From assembly GCA_016191145.1 (NCBI GenBank), contig JACPPD010000001.1, forward strand, positions 1 to 64,000: DNA of 64,000 nt, given 5' to 3'. Within the stretch, counting starts at the first letter, position 1. Every line of letters begins with the position of its first letter. The stretch is from Ignavibacteria bacterium. GTDB lineage: Bacteria > Bacteroidota > Ignavibacteria > Kapaibacteriales > Kapaibacteriaceae. A program made the translations under genes and the position numbers. The notes beneath the pieces are model-generated. The model did not search any database and was not told the DNA's origin. It was given only the letters and a program-made list of their open reading frames with translations. This document shows positions 19,153 to 28,691 of the stretch, piece after piece.

Positions 19153-19463
19153 GCTTTATCAGTTGGCTCTTAACTTATTATACTTCATAGCATTGACTAT
19201 TTCATTCTCAGACTGATCTCATGCTTGGACACTACCTCTACTGGATCGTGTGAATCGGCACTCGAATCTTTTTGTGTATCTTTGTGCACTGATATAAACA
19301 GTACGTCCTATTCTTTCTCATGGCACGTGGTACATACCCCCTGCCTTATACCCTGCCTTTTACCTCCTCAGATTAGGTGAATTTCACGGTTGCGAACTGC
19401 GGTTTCGACTGCGCGAGAGATACGGCCGTTGAAATAATTTCACATTAATCAAAAGGAAGGTCT
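19153..19463 (+). other. Leader region of the DEAD-box helicase gene
   Basis: No gene seen. TATCTTTG at 19277-19284 fits the Bacteroidota -7 element TAnnTTTG. A purine-rich AAAAGGAAGG lies a few bases before the GTG start at 19464. The long distance (about 180 bp) between the two would leave a substantial 5' leader, as seen for cold-regulated helicase genes elsewhere; this is inference. Confidence 0.35.
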
Positions 19464-20780
19464 GTGACCTTTACCGAATTGAATTTGTGCGCACCTGTGC
19501 TAAAAGCCGTGCGCAATGCAGGATATATTCACCCGACACCAATCCAGGCTCAGGCGATTCCGCTTGTAATGGAAGGGCGCGACATTTTTGGAGTTGCTCA
19601 AACGGGAACGGGAAAAACGGCGGCATTTGCGCTGCCGATTCTTACTAAATTATTTGAGCAACAGCAGAGTGGACGCGACCCGCGTGCGCTCATCCTTGCT
19701 CCAACACGTGAACTTGCCGCGCAGATCGGCGAAAGTTTTCTCGAGTACGGCCGTATGGTTCAGGCTCGGTATGCTACTGTGTATGGAGGTGTAAGCATCA
19801 GACCTCAAATCTCAGCGCTGCACAAAGGCGTTAGCGTTTTGATTGCCACTCCCGGACGCCTCATTGATTTATTGGAGCATCGTGCGGTTCGGCTAAGCAG
19901 CGTGGAAACGTTGGTGCTCGACGAAGCGGATCACATGTTAGATCTTGGCTTTCTTCCGCAAATCAATAGAATTGTCGAAGCACTGCCGCGCGAACGTCAA
20001 ACACTGATGTTCTCCGCTACCCTGCCCCCTGCCATCAAATCGCTTGCAAATAAACTGCTGAGCAATCCCGCCCACATACAGGTAACTCCTCCGTCATCGC
20101 ACGTTGAAAGCGTTGGACAAAAACTTTATCATGTTCACAAGGACAACAAGAGAGGGTTGCTTACCTACTTGCTCAACGAACATCTTCATGGATCGGTGCT
20201 TGTGTTTACACGAACCAAGCGCGGTGCAGACAAGGTGCAAAAGCAATTGTCGGTCGATGGGATATCTGCTGTTGCAATACATGGCGAAAAATCGCAGGCT
20301 GCCCGGACAAAAGCGCTAAAAGATTTTAAAAGTCAGGCGATACGAGTCCTTGTGGCAACAGATGTAGCATCGCGGGGCATCGACATTGTTAGCCTACCCT
20401 ACGTAGTCAATTACGATGTTACCGATACTCCGGAAACCTATGTTCACCGCATCGGACGTACGGGACGCGCCGGCGAGTCGGGCACTGCAGTTATGCTGGC
20501 ATCACGCGAGGAAGTGAAGAATGTTCGCGCCATTGAATCGATGATGAAAATGTCGATTGATGTTGTGCACGATCATCCATATGCTGATGCTTCCAGCTCC
20601 GACAGGCAGACTGAGAGTTCTTCGGGCAAACCCAGAACGCGTTTTTCCGGAGCAAGAGATGCAAATGCACCTAATCGGAACTTCGGCAGCGAGTGGAACC
20701 GCAAGGGCAATCGCAGTGGAGGTGGATTCCGCGATGGAAAAGCGTCGCGCAACAGCGGTCACAGCAGGAAGGCCTGGTAA
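19464..20780 (+). CDS. DEAD-box ATP-dependent RNA helicase (RhlE-like)
   Basis: A 438-residue RNA helicase with the full motif set: Q motif around HPTPIQAQAIP, motif I AQTGTGKTAAF, Ia PTRELAAQ, Ib TPGRL, II DEAD, III SAT, IV VLVFTRTK, V ATDVASRGID, VI HRIGRTGRAG. The C-terminal tail (from about residue 370) is disordered and rich in arginine, glycine, serine and asparagine, as in RhlE/CsdA-type helicases acting in ribosome assembly or RNA decay. Starts with GTG behind a GGAAGG site. The stop codon falls inside a copy of the GGTAAGGGGCTT word. Confidence 0.94.
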   Translation: MTFTELNLCAPVLKAVRNAGYIHPTPIQAQAIPLVMEGRDIFGVAQTGTGKTAAFALPILTKLFEQQQSGRDPRALILAPTRELAAQIGESFLEYGRMVQARYATVYGGVSIRPQISALHKGVSVLIATPGRLIDLLEHRAVRLSSVETLVLDEADHMLDLGFLPQINRIVEALPRERQTLMFSATLPPAIKSLANKLLSNPAHIQVTPPSSHVESVGQKLYHVHKDNKRGLLTYLLNEHLHGSVLVFTRTKRGADKVQKQLSVDGISAVAIHGEKSQAARTKALKDFKSQAIRVLVATDVASRGIDIVSLPYVVNYDVTDTPETYVHRIGRTGRAGESGTAVMLASREEVKNVRAIESMMKMSIDVVHDHPYADASSSDRQTESSSGKPRTRFSGARDANAPNRNFGSEWNRKGNRSGGGFRDGKASRNSGHSRKAW

Positions 20781-20794
20781 GGGGCTTCCAGTGT

Positions 20795-22366
20795 TTAATA
20801 ATAAAATTTCATATCCTGTGCGGCAATGATCATGGATACTCGAGGGTCCACGCCCTGAATGCTCGAAAAGACCCATGAGAACTGAGTGCCAAGCGAAAAG
20901 TGCTCGGTACCAGTGTATCTGAATCTGTGAAGGATAAACGTTACTTCAGCGGTTGTACCATCGTCGACTTCGGGAATCTGACGGTATCCAATACCCACCG
21001 ATGTCCCCACAGGAACGCCGATGACGTGATCCCAGTTAGTGCTGAGCGCTGCAACTGTTGAAATGGCAAAGCCTGCAGATTTCGATCGGGACGACGACTC
21101 TGCATAGCCCCCTTCCAGATTTGTTACCAAGCATAAAGATGGATTAAATGTGTATGCGCTGTGCACACCTGCCACAGCGCGTAGCGCCGGCTTAGTATCA
21201 AGCGGCGGATTCTTAGAAGAAACCTTCCCTGAGTCGATGATACCCTTTACCCATCGGTTGAGATTAATGGTTGTTATATCACTGTTGCGCAAATCCAAAC
21301 TCGTGGCAAAAGAAAAGTTCTCGGTTTCTACAACTCTCAATTTTCAGCCAATACCGTAGCCGATCTGCGTATTCACGCCTTGCGAGAGCAAGGATGAGAC
21401 ATTGGTACCTAAGCGTCCAACTACATCGAGATACGCGTGAAATGATATCGAATCCTTGATCTTTTGTTCTTGCCTTGCAAGAATCGACATTAATACTAAA
21501 TCACCCCTCGGCGCCACAACAATATTTTCACCAACCTTAAAAATGGGAAAATCGATGCCTGTAGTTGTACCGACGCGAATATTAAATGTTGTTACAGTAC
21601 GAACAAACGGATCGAGAATTCCCAGCGGTAGGCTGAAGATGTGATTTCCGAGTCGAAGACCTTTGTGCACAGAGACCGACGCATCCAACGCTGGCTGGGC
21701 TACAGCTCCCAATGGAATTTCGGCTGTTAACCCAAATTGCAGCCCGCTCTGACGTATTACAGGTGAGTTTGCAAACCTGTTTGTTTGTTCCGCAAAAAAC
21801 ATGATCGACAAATCCATGCTGGTAGCGAGCTTCAAAGATCAGACCGATTGGATCCAGGGATAAGCGATATCCTACGCCTACAAACAGTAACATATCAAAG
21901 CTCTTCAGCAGGTCTGATATATTGGTCTCGGCGCCCATTTTAACCCTCACCGTGGCACGACTAATCAACGAAAAAGTCGCTCCTGTCGAGAAAAACCATC
22001 GCGGTGTGCTGTCATAAATGCGCATTCCAATTGGGATGTTTATGCTGTTCAAATATGCAGCTGCTGATTCAACAACGGAGTCTTGCAGATCACCTTCCGT
22101 AATGAATGCATCAAGGTATGATAAATATGTTTACATTGGTCGAAACCCGGATGAATGAACAAAGAAATGTTGGGTGTTACGTCGTATAATCCCGTCAAAT
22201 ACGCTCCGAATCCGATCCCTGATCGAAAGAAACCATCGGTGGGATCATCACCGGAAAGAGATGTGTTTTGAACTGTTCCACCACCTCCTAATGAGATCTG
22301 TGCCGATAGAGTTGCGTATGTGGCGATGCGTGCTATTACAAAAGCGATGATTCTATTCATATTCAA
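20795..22366 (-). pseudogene. Decayed outer-membrane beta-barrel protein gene
   Basis: Read on the minus strand from 22366, a signal peptide (ending TYATLSAQ) and barrel-type strands (GIGFGAYLTGLYDVTPNISLF) run to about 22120. The continuation moves to another frame (DAFITEGDLQDSVVES ... VGYRLSLDPIGLIFEARYQ) until about 21810. It then shifts back (LSIMFFAEQTNRFANS ... GYGIG) and meets an in-frame TGA at 21344-21346. The same frame resumes at once (KLRVVETENFSFATSLDLR) to 20795. At least two frameshifts and one nonsense codon (probably TGG to TGA) therefore interrupt one PF13568-like porin-family gene, or two fused ones. Sequencing error could explain some but probably not all three. Confidence 0.75.
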
Positions 22367-22386
22367 ACCTAGACAGAAACGATCTG

Positions 22387-22394
22387 TATATTTG
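22387..22394 (+). promoter_or_regulatory. Candidate -7 element for the DUF1801 gene
   Basis: TATATTTG fits TAnnTTTG and lies 24 bp upstream of the ATG at 22418, inside the 51-bp gap to the divergent barrel pseudogene. No clear -33 element is seen. Confidence 0.3.
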
Positions 22395-22417
22395 TTGGAG
22401 ATTAATCAAAATGTTGC

Positions 22418-23296
22418 ATGTCTGAAGAGCAAACACCAAGTGAAGGTACTGAAAACCAGACCTCCGGCGCTGGCGACCAAAAATCAGATGCCCGTCGGAG
22501 AAATAGGCGCCGAGGTAGAAGCAAAACAAAGGGGATAGATAGGCAGGGGGCTGAGGTAGCAGGACAGGAAGCCAGCTCGACACCTCCCGAACCACAAGGT
22601 CCAAGAAACCAGCAGGGTCAGAATCGTCCGCAGGGACTACCACGACAGCAGGGTTCTGCGCGACAGCTGGGTTCTGCGCGACAGCTGGGTTCAGTGCGGC
22701 GGCAGGGTCAGCCTCTGCCAGCGAAACCCCAGCACCCAGATAAAACGCAGCCCAAGCCGCCAGACAAGCCCCTTTCAAAGGAATCGGAAACTCCAGTTTC
22801 GAAGCGCGTAGAAAAGTCGCAGGAGAAGCCACCACGTGCGCCGCGTGGTTCTGTGTTAAACAGACGTCAGACGCGCGGAGAGCCTACGTTGCCACCTCCA
22901 GAACCCGAAGCACCTCCATTGGCACCAACACGAACAGCGAGTTCGGTGGATGAATATATCCGCCACCTACACGGGTGGCAGCGAGAGGTAGTGTCAACAA
23001 TTCGGTCCATCATCCGCTCTCAATCGCATGACATCGCCGAAAAGATATTGTGGTCGCAACCAGTGTATTCACTCAATGGTCCCATCTGCTACATCAAGGC
23101 CTTTACCGATCACGTTAACTTCGGTTTTTGGCGAGGCCATGAACTTGATGATCCCGAAAGTCTCCTTTCAGGAGAGCTGCAAACAATGAGGCACGTAACC
23201 ATTCGCAGCCTCAATGAAGTTAACCGCGTAGAGTTTGAGCGGTTTGTGCGGCAAGCGTGTAAACTTGATAAGGAAAAGGGCGACGCTACGGCATAG
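22418..23296 (+). CDS. DUF1801 domain protein with long disordered N-terminal region
   Basis: 292 residues. Residues 1-175 are low complexity, rich in Gln, Pro, Arg, Gly and Ser, and include an RRRNRRRGR basic patch and a repeated GSARQL segment. The C-terminal 115 residues (VDEYIRHLHGWQREVVSTIRSI ... FWRGHELDDPESLLSG) match the DUF1801/YdhG fold, a frataxin-like small domain of unsettled role, sometimes linked to iron handling. A disordered, basic tail on this domain is unusual and may bind nucleic acid or a partner. No operon partner. Confidence 0.82.
   Translation: MSEEQTPSEGTENQTSGAGDQKSDARRRNRRRGRSKTKGIDRQGAEVAGQEASSTPPEPQGPRNQQGQNRPQGLPRQQGSARQLGSARQLGSVRRQGQPLPAKPQHPDKTQPKPPDKPLSKESETPVSKRVEKSQEKPPRAPRGSVLNRRQTRGEPTLPPPEPEAPPLAPTRTASSVDEYIRHLHGWQREVVSTIRSIIRSQSHDIAEKILWSQPVYSLNGPICYIKAFTDHVNFGFWRGHELDDPESLLSGELQTMRHVTIRSLNEVNRVEFERFVRQACKLDKEKGDATA
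22651..22695 (+). repeat. 18-bp tandem repeat inside the DUF1801 gene
   Basis: Two perfect copies and a partial third of GGGTTCTGCGCGACAGCT encode GSARQL repeats in the disordered region. The length keeps the frame. Confidence 0.85.
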
Positions 23297-23751
23297 CGTG
23301 ATCGATTGCTGCTGGAGCCGATCAGTTACACATGCAGCCGATCCTGTTACAAGCTTCCCGCCAATCTTTTACCCCTTGTTCCTCGGGATGAAATGTCTCG
23401 GAAACCTTATGCAGATATTATTTGGATATTATTTTTTTTTGTGTGTAAGTAGTTTACCGCAGTTGATTGAGGGTGTTTCATCATCAATGTTTTCTGTGAG
23501 GATGGTATGAGTTGTGGTTGCAAAGGTCCGTTGGACATTTAGAGCTGGAACGACTTCGACGTCATGTCTCCAAAGGACCTGTTAGATCTGATAGCACTTG
23601 CAAGAGTTGACCATCCAGCACAGGAAATTGGAATTAGGTCGTTGACCTCAGAATACGATACTCCGATCGTGCCCGCAGTGATGATGTGATTCGCGACCGG
23701 AAAATCACATTGATATTCCTTCACATTCCAATATTTTTTCAGAGGTTATTT
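23297..23751. other. Intergenic region, possible gene fragment
   Basis: A 41-codon frame at 23564-23689 starts MSPKDLLDLIALARVDH and is open for eight codons upstream (SWNDFDV), so it looks like the tail of a lost gene and not a complete one. A run of nine or more T at 23432-23440 is present. Nothing else recognised. Confidence 0.35.
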
Positions 23752-24129
23752 ATGAAAGGTCTTGCTGCAGTATTTGCAATATTTTGCATCGCCTTCCAGT
23801 ACGTTGGTGCCTTTTGGACAAGCGTAAATGTACCTGGAACTTATGACGGCAAAGATTCCAACGGGAATCGAATTTGCATAACGTCCACGAATACATGCTT
23901 TACGATTTGGATCGATGCCCAACCGCCAACCCCACCAGGCGGACCTGGAGGAGGTACGCGAACAGCCATCGCTCAATGGGTTCCGGATGAGAACAAAGGG
24001 TTGTGCAACATAACGAGTGTTTCATGGGTTCACTACGAATGGGGTGATTTGTACACGACAAATACGAATGAGCACACATTTGAAGAGTCAACTTACGCTG
24101 CCGTCGCCACATGGGTTGCGACCCAATAG
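23752..24129 (+). CDS. Small secreted protein of unknown function
   Basis: 125 residues from the ATG at 23752, which has AGAGG upstream; the longer frame from 23686 lacks support. A signal peptide (MKGLAAVFAIFCIAFQYVGA) precedes a mature part with three cysteines, a PPTPPGGPGGG linker and an aromatic-rich C-terminal half (VSWVHYEWGDLYTT). I do not recognise the family. It is the first of three AT-rich secreted-protein genes in a row and is followed by a strong terminator-like hairpin. Small secreted peptides next to propeller and TlpA genes recall peptide clusters in Bacteroides, but no sequence match is claimed. Confidence 0.6.
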   Translation: MKGLAAVFAIFCIAFQYVGAFWTSVNVPGTYDGKDSNGNRICITSTNTCFTIWIDAQPPTPPGGPGGGTRTAIAQWVPDENKGLCNITSVSWVHYEWGDLYTTNTNEHTFEESTYAAVATWVATQ

Positions 24130-24151
24130 GGTATTTATCACTTGATGAGTT

Positions 24152-24200
24152 TTCTTCGGTCGGCTTGTTTGCACAGACCGGCCGAAGAATGTAGTTTGTT
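24152..24200 (+). terminator. Terminator-like hairpin
   Basis: A 12-bp stem (TTCTTCGGTCGG with CCGGCCGAAGAA, one G-U pair) and a 14-nt loop, followed by a T-rich tail TGTAGTTTGTTG. It lies 22 bp after the stop of the small secreted protein. Confidence 0.65.
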
Positions 24201-24267
24201 GCTCTTAGTGCCTCATTGCCATGCATACTAATCAATCACATTTTAACCATGTCATACTGAATCAGTT

Positions 24268-25827
24268 ATGATCTTGAAATCTACAGCAGACGGATCGATG
24301 TCTATAAATATCTCAATAATACTCTTTGCACTATTAATAACTATTAGCATTTGCCATAGTGCGACACATGACAGTGATCAAATAAATGGTATGCAAATTT
24401 CTACTTTGATTAATTCAATTGACGATAGTCTTAACGACGGCATTTTGTTGTGGATATGGGTAGAATCAAGCGACTGCGTGTTATGTAGGCAAATAGGGTT
24501 AAAGAACACCCTATTGTCTTTTAGCAAAGCATATCCGGATGTTGATTTGAGGTTTGTTTGCGATGATTCAATATCTATGCGCGAAATTGCCAACAATAAT
24601 AACTATTATGTTATGCAGTTGGATGGAAGCAAAGCAAGCGACGCAAAAAAGCAAATGCGGTCTGGCGATTATGTGCTTAAATACAAAAGTGGTTTAGAAA
24701 TATCGACGGGTAATATTTTGTATGATAAATCCTCATTTCGGTCCCTCATCTCGGTAATGAATAACATTAAGATTGTTCAGTTTGATTCGTTATCAAGTGT
24801 TACAAAAATTGCAGTAAAGCCCAATGTGGAATGTCAACTTGGTGATTATTCGATTCAAAATAACAGCCTGTTATTTTTCCGGGCTAATCCACCTGCTTTG
24901 TTGAGATACCGGAACTTAACGTGGGATACGCTTTCGATCCCTGACTCAATTTTGTATCGAGATGTTAAGCAATCTGACACCCGAATGAACATCATTCGTC
25001 AAATAAACTTCCCACTGTTCAGATTTGTTTCTGCCGGAATTGTTCACGGTTCAATTTGGGTATATGGTTGGCGAATTCAAGATTTAGAAGAGTCTGACGC
25101 GAATGATTCAGCAAATCGTGGAATAACAATTCGAATGGTGCCAGTTCTGCTGATGATTGGCGATTCGGCTTATGTCGATAAAGTTATTGGACCGTTTGAC
25201 CAATCTTTCTTCGGGCTTGTTTTTCATGGCGACAACATTATCGGTGCGCAATATCCATATTCTGAAAAGGGGAAGGTTGAATCCAGACCAATATTCTCAA
25301 TTTTTGAATCTATGACGAATTCAATTATACCAATGCTGCGCTTTGATCAGATAAAGGATGCAGTTGATCAACGCGAGTATAATATGTATCAAAAACCTGT
25401 GTTTGTTATTGATTCACTGGGATTACTGCATTATTATGAAAGTTCAACATGTACCTACTTCTTGTATGATTTTAAGCGAGGATATCTCAGCCAAATTCCT
25501 CTGAATAACGGATTTTCATCAGGAGCACGTAGAAACGGTTTTTTTAATGGCGACAATCCACGTAAATGTTATCTCGACCGTATCAGTTCAAGTGAAAAAT
25601 CGGTTTATTTAACTGTGAGGTCGGTGAATCTCAAGGATAAGAGCAAATCAATGATAGGCATTGATAAACTTGTGAATGGCGTGTTGAAGCCTTATTGCAT
25701 TCTCGATTTTACCAGGTATCAAGTTGCAGATATTAAAACGCAGCAGGTTAATGATGACTTCGCTCTGCTGGTGATCACTTGGGTCGATGGTACAGTTTCT
25801 GTCAATAATGTGTCACTCACCAACTGA
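24268..25827 (+). CDS. Exported protein: thioredoxin-like N-terminal domain plus propeller-like region
   Basis: 519 residues, not recognised as a named family. The N-terminus has a signal peptide (hydrophobic ISIILFALLITISI). Residues 55-165 look like a thioredoxin fold with an SSDCVLCRQIGLKN segment, a CxxC motif in the place expected for a redox site. The rest (GDYSIQNNSLLFFRANP..., repeated YEWGDS-like aromatic blades) resembles the six-bladed 6-phosphogluconolactonase/BF3164-type propellers. Start could be 24268 or 24298; the first includes a lysine in the n-region and is kept. AT-rich compared with the core. Neighbour of a TlpA-like gene, suggesting an extracytoplasmic redox theme. Confidence 0.6.
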   Translation: MILKSTADGSMSINISIILFALLITISICHSATHDSDQINGMQISTLINSIDDSLNDGILLWIWVESSDCVLCRQIGLKNTLLSFSKAYPDVDLRFVCDDSISMREIANNNNYYVMQLDGSKASDAKKQMRSGDYVLKYKSGLEISTGNILYDKSSFRSLISVMNNIKIVQFDSLSSVTKIAVKPNVECQLGDYSIQNNSLLFFRANPPALLRYRNLTWDTLSIPDSILYRDVKQSDTRMNIIRQINFPLFRFVSAGIVHGSIWVYGWRIQDLEESDANDSANRGITIRMVPVLLMIGDSAYVDKVIGPFDQSFFGLVFHGDNIIGAQYPYSEKGKVESRPIFSIFESMTNSIIPMLRFDQIKDAVDQREYNMYQKPVFVIDSLGLLHYYESSTCTYFLYDFKRGYLSQIPLNNGFSSGARRNGFFNGDNPRKCYLDRISSSEKSVYLTVRSVNLKDKSKSMIGIDKLVNGVLKPYCILDFTRYQVADIKTQQVNDDFALLVITWVDGTVSVNNVSLTN

Positions 25828-26353
25828 TGGCGGTCAAATTGCTTTGGATTTTTCATTTTTGTGTGTAAAGCGTCAAGAGACGTATTCGCTCCGACAAGTG
25901 CATCTTTTATTCAACTAAATGATGATATAGTTTCGCAACTCAATGTACGAAAGTGGTGCGATGCACATGCCAGAACAAACGTTCAGTGAGGTTACGGTAT
26001 TCAAGCTTTATGACTTTGGAGAAAAGAAGGGTGCAGTGCAGGTTGTCATGCCAAATGTGACCCCCAACTTTGGAAAATGCAGCATCAAATGCCACTTCAA
26101 CCTTGATGCCGGGTATCAAGAGATACCCGGCATGGTGGTTTGTTTGATGCATTGAAATCACGGCTGGGGAAAAGGCAACATGCTACAACGCCTTGATACA
26201 ACTCTGTTCAAGGAACCGGTGAGATGAACTTGTTGGGATGGATACTTTTCGATTCGCGGTTTCTGCCTATGTCTGTATTTATTGGTAGTTTTTATTAAAG
26301 TCACGGCTTGACGGCGCAGTTCTGTAATAATTAGACACAAGCTTTGGTTCGGT
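25828..26353. other. Intergenic region with palindrome
   Basis: No convincing gene. A 70-codon open frame at 25943-26155 runs through the palindrome at 26106-26133 and is probably chance. The remainder has no feature I can name. Confidence 0.45.
26106..26133. repeat. 28-nt palindromic element, copy 1 (loop AAGA)
   Basis: A perfect 12-bp inverted repeat ATGCCGGGTATC with the 4-nt loop AAGA, followed by GGTGGTTTGTTT. The identical stem with the complementary loop TCTT occurs at 30996-31023, also followed by a T-rich GGTTGTTCTGTTTTT. It could act as a terminator or be a small dispersed repeat. Confidence 0.85.
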
Positions 26354-27808
26354 ATGCAGTTCAGAAGCATTTGCCTGACGTTGACCTTCTTCGTGCTGGT
26401 AAGCCTATTACGGGTTGCTGCACAGGCAGCACAAAGAACGTCTTCTGATCAGCATGTATTCCTGACTATCACTGCACCGCCAAATACCGTTTGGTATGCA
26501 ACAATCATAAATGCTGAGGACGTAGTTGCCGATAGTATGAAGATCGACAACTATTCATCAGTTGTTTTCGATCGAAATAAAACATATTGGATTTCTTTTC
26601 AACGCGACTCGCATTCGATACGAATGCTTGTACCTGTTTTTGCCTCAACCGCTGATTCTCTGTTTTTCATACTGAACGATAAGTCTATCGATCAAACATC
26701 ATCAATTTATGTTGACTATTTCAAGGTATCCTTTGAATTGCAGAGAAACATTTACAGACTTTTTAGTGGCGCTAAAGCTTTATCAGACATAGATTCACTT
26801 AGAATTCGTGTTCTTGATGAAATAAATTTATTTGGAACACATCCTTTGACCCGCACACTCTATGGAGATGAGTCAGCCGTAATTGACCGATTCCTGTTTC
26901 AACCCATGAGAGAGATGCTGGACATCAGAATACGTCAGCTTGTACATTTTAAGTCACTCATAAACGACACTCGCTCGGAGAATGTGAATGCATTCTTGGA
27001 AAGGTTGAGAGAGCAAACCGACACATCTGTTAATCGATACCATACAACGATTAGTGAGGTTTCGTCATTCAATCTATATATTTCTATTAGTATCACTAAT
27101 TATATGTATTATTATATTGTCGATGTTATCGAGAACACGTATCATCAAAATAGATTCGACTACCCGTTGCCAGATGTTCTGCTTGCGCTATTAGATAGAA
27201 GGTGTTTACCTTCAATTATCGGTGTTATTCTGGCTGAAGTGCAAGATTATTTGGGTGATATTAATCGTAGCATGAATGAAAATCATCCGTGGTTAAGTCG
27301 ACTCGATCAACTATTGGCAGAGTGCAAAGAAAGCTGTTGCAGAGAGTATCGTGCACGCTTGAATGATATTATACGTGCATGGCGGATCAACGTTATTCAA
27401 ACGATACCTGGACTGATGCCAGACCGATCGATGAGTTCAATTCGCCTGGATTCAGCCAAGGTGTACGTTCTTCACTTTTGGGGAACATGGTGCAAACCAT
27501 GTATCGATCAATTCTCAGAAATGGAGTTGGTTTCGGATTCTTTAACTAAGTTGAATGTTGAGATTATCCATATCGACTACGATGATTTTAGTCGATATAA
27601 CATATGGCAAAAAATGACACCCAGACTGAGTGGTTTACACATATTATCTGGTACAAGAGGTCGTGAAGGGAATGAATTTATAAATCGTTTGAAAATCACA
27701 ACGTTCCCTAGTTATTTGATTGTAGGCAGGGGCAACCACGTGGAAGGTAGGCTATATCGCTACACTCATATTTTACCAGCCATAAAATCGATGATAGAGT
27801 CTAAGTAG
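26354..27808 (+). CDS. TlpA-like thioredoxin-domain protein, exported
   Basis: 484 residues with an N-terminal signal peptide (FRSICLTLTFFVLVSLLRVAAQA). Residues 30-350 are a poorly conserved helical/beta region similar in layout to the DUF4369 part of Bacteroidota thiol-disulfide proteins. The last 130 residues form a thioredoxin domain: VYVLHFWGTWCKPCIDQF holds the WCxxC active site, and KITTFPSYLIVG holds the cis-proline. Probable periplasmic disulfide reductase or isomerase; its substrate may be the neighbouring cysteine-containing secreted proteins, which is inference. AT-rich like the two genes upstream. Confidence 0.85.
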   Translation: MQFRSICLTLTFFVLVSLLRVAAQAAQRTSSDQHVFLTITAPPNTVWYATIINAEDVVADSMKIDNYSSVVFDRNKTYWISFQRDSHSIRMLVPVFASTADSLFFILNDKSIDQTSSIYVDYFKVSFELQRNIYRLFSGAKALSDIDSLRIRVLDEINLFGTHPLTRTLYGDESAVIDRFLFQPMREMLDIRIRQLVHFKSLINDTRSENVNAFLERLREQTDTSVNRYHTTISEVSSFNLYISISITNYMYYYIVDVIENTYHQNRFDYPLPDVLLALLDRRCLPSIIGVILAEVQDYLGDINRSMNENHPWLSRLDQLLAECKESCCREYRARLNDIIRAWRINVIQTIPGLMPDRSMSSIRLDSAKVYVLHFWGTWCKPCIDQFSEMELVSDSLTKLNVEIIHIDYDDFSRYNIWQKMTPRLSGLHILSGTRGREGNEFINRLKITTFPSYLIVGRGNHVEGRLYRYTHILPAIKSMIESK

Positions 27809-27851
27809 TATTAGTGTTACTGGTAATCGTAATCATCTACATTATTTTTTT

Positions 27852-28691
27852 TCATCGAAGCCCCTGCTCCAACGCAGTTCTGGCATCGGTTTTATCATCG
27901 CGGTATTTAACGATGATGGGTGTTGATACCGATAAGCCATGTTCCCTGGCAAACGGAGTATCGATGGACCTTGCACCGGCAACCACTACTGCATTTTCAG
28001 GAACTTCGAGTGGTTTTTCTGCAGAGCTTCGGATTATTGTGTTATTTACTATGTCGAATATTGGCGTCGATGCATTGAGGATAACACCGCTGCCGAGCAC
28101 TGCCCTCTTCCGTATCAAAACGCCTTCGTAGACGCCGCAATTGCCCCCTATCATAACATCGTCTTCGACGATTACCGGCCGTGCGCCTATTGGTTCGAGC
28201 ACTCCGCCGATTTGTGCAGCTGCAGAGATGTGCACCTTCCTGCCTATCTGCGCACATGTGCCCACCAGCGCATGAGAGTCGATCATCGTACCTTCATCGA
28301 CATACGCTCCAATGTTGATGTACATTGGTGGCATGCAAATAACGCCATGCCCAACGTATGCGCCCGACCTGATTGCTGATCCTCCGGGAACGATCCTAAC
28401 ATTGTTTTCAATGGTAAGGGGCTTGGTAGGCAGCGTATCCTTATCGAAGAATGAAAAGACTGAATTCACCGACATATCTTCGAGTCTTCCATGTCGGAAC
28501 AGAACAAGTATTCCGTGTTTAACCCAGAGGTTTACCCTCCACTGCCCATCGCTGCCGGGCTCTGCGGCACGAATACTGCCACTGTTTAATGCAAGCGTAA
28601 ACTCAGAGAGCACCGTCATGATATCCCTGACGTAATGCAATTCCTGAGCGGGTATTTCAAAGAGTTCTTCAATGCGTGCCTGAAGAGTCAT
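27852..28691 (-). CDS. dapD: 2,3,4,5-tetrahydropyridine-2,6-dicarboxylate N-succinyltransferase
   Basis: A 279-residue enzyme of the succinylase branch of lysine and diaminopimelate synthesis: tetrahydrodipicolinate plus succinyl-CoA to N-succinyl-2-amino-6-oxopimelate. The C-terminal half is a left-handed beta helix of hexapeptide repeats (IRSGAYVGHGVICMPPMYINIGAYVDEGTMID, shortened here as the AYVGHGV and AYVDEGT turns), with GGVLEPIGARPVIVEDD and GGNCGVYEG segments diagnostic of DapD. It follows speB with a 4-bp ATGA overlap. Confidence 0.96.
   Translation of the reverse strand: MTLQARIEELFEIPAQELHYVRDIMTVLSEFTLALNSGSIRAAEPGSDGQWRVNLWVKHGILVLFRHGRLEDMSVNSVFSFFDKDTLPTKPLTIENNVRIVPGGSAIRSGAYVGHGVICMPPMYINIGAYVDEGTMIDSHALVGTCAQIGRKVHISAAAQIGGVLEPIGARPVIVEDDVMIGGNCGVYEGVLIRKRAVLGSGVILNASTPIFDIVNNTIIRSSAEKPLEVPENAVVVAGARSIDTPFAREHGLSVSTPIIVKYRDDKTDARTALEQGLR

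Noticed and set aside
25943-26155. 70-codon frame
   Set aside because: It runs through the palindromic element, lacks recognisable features and has no ribosome site.
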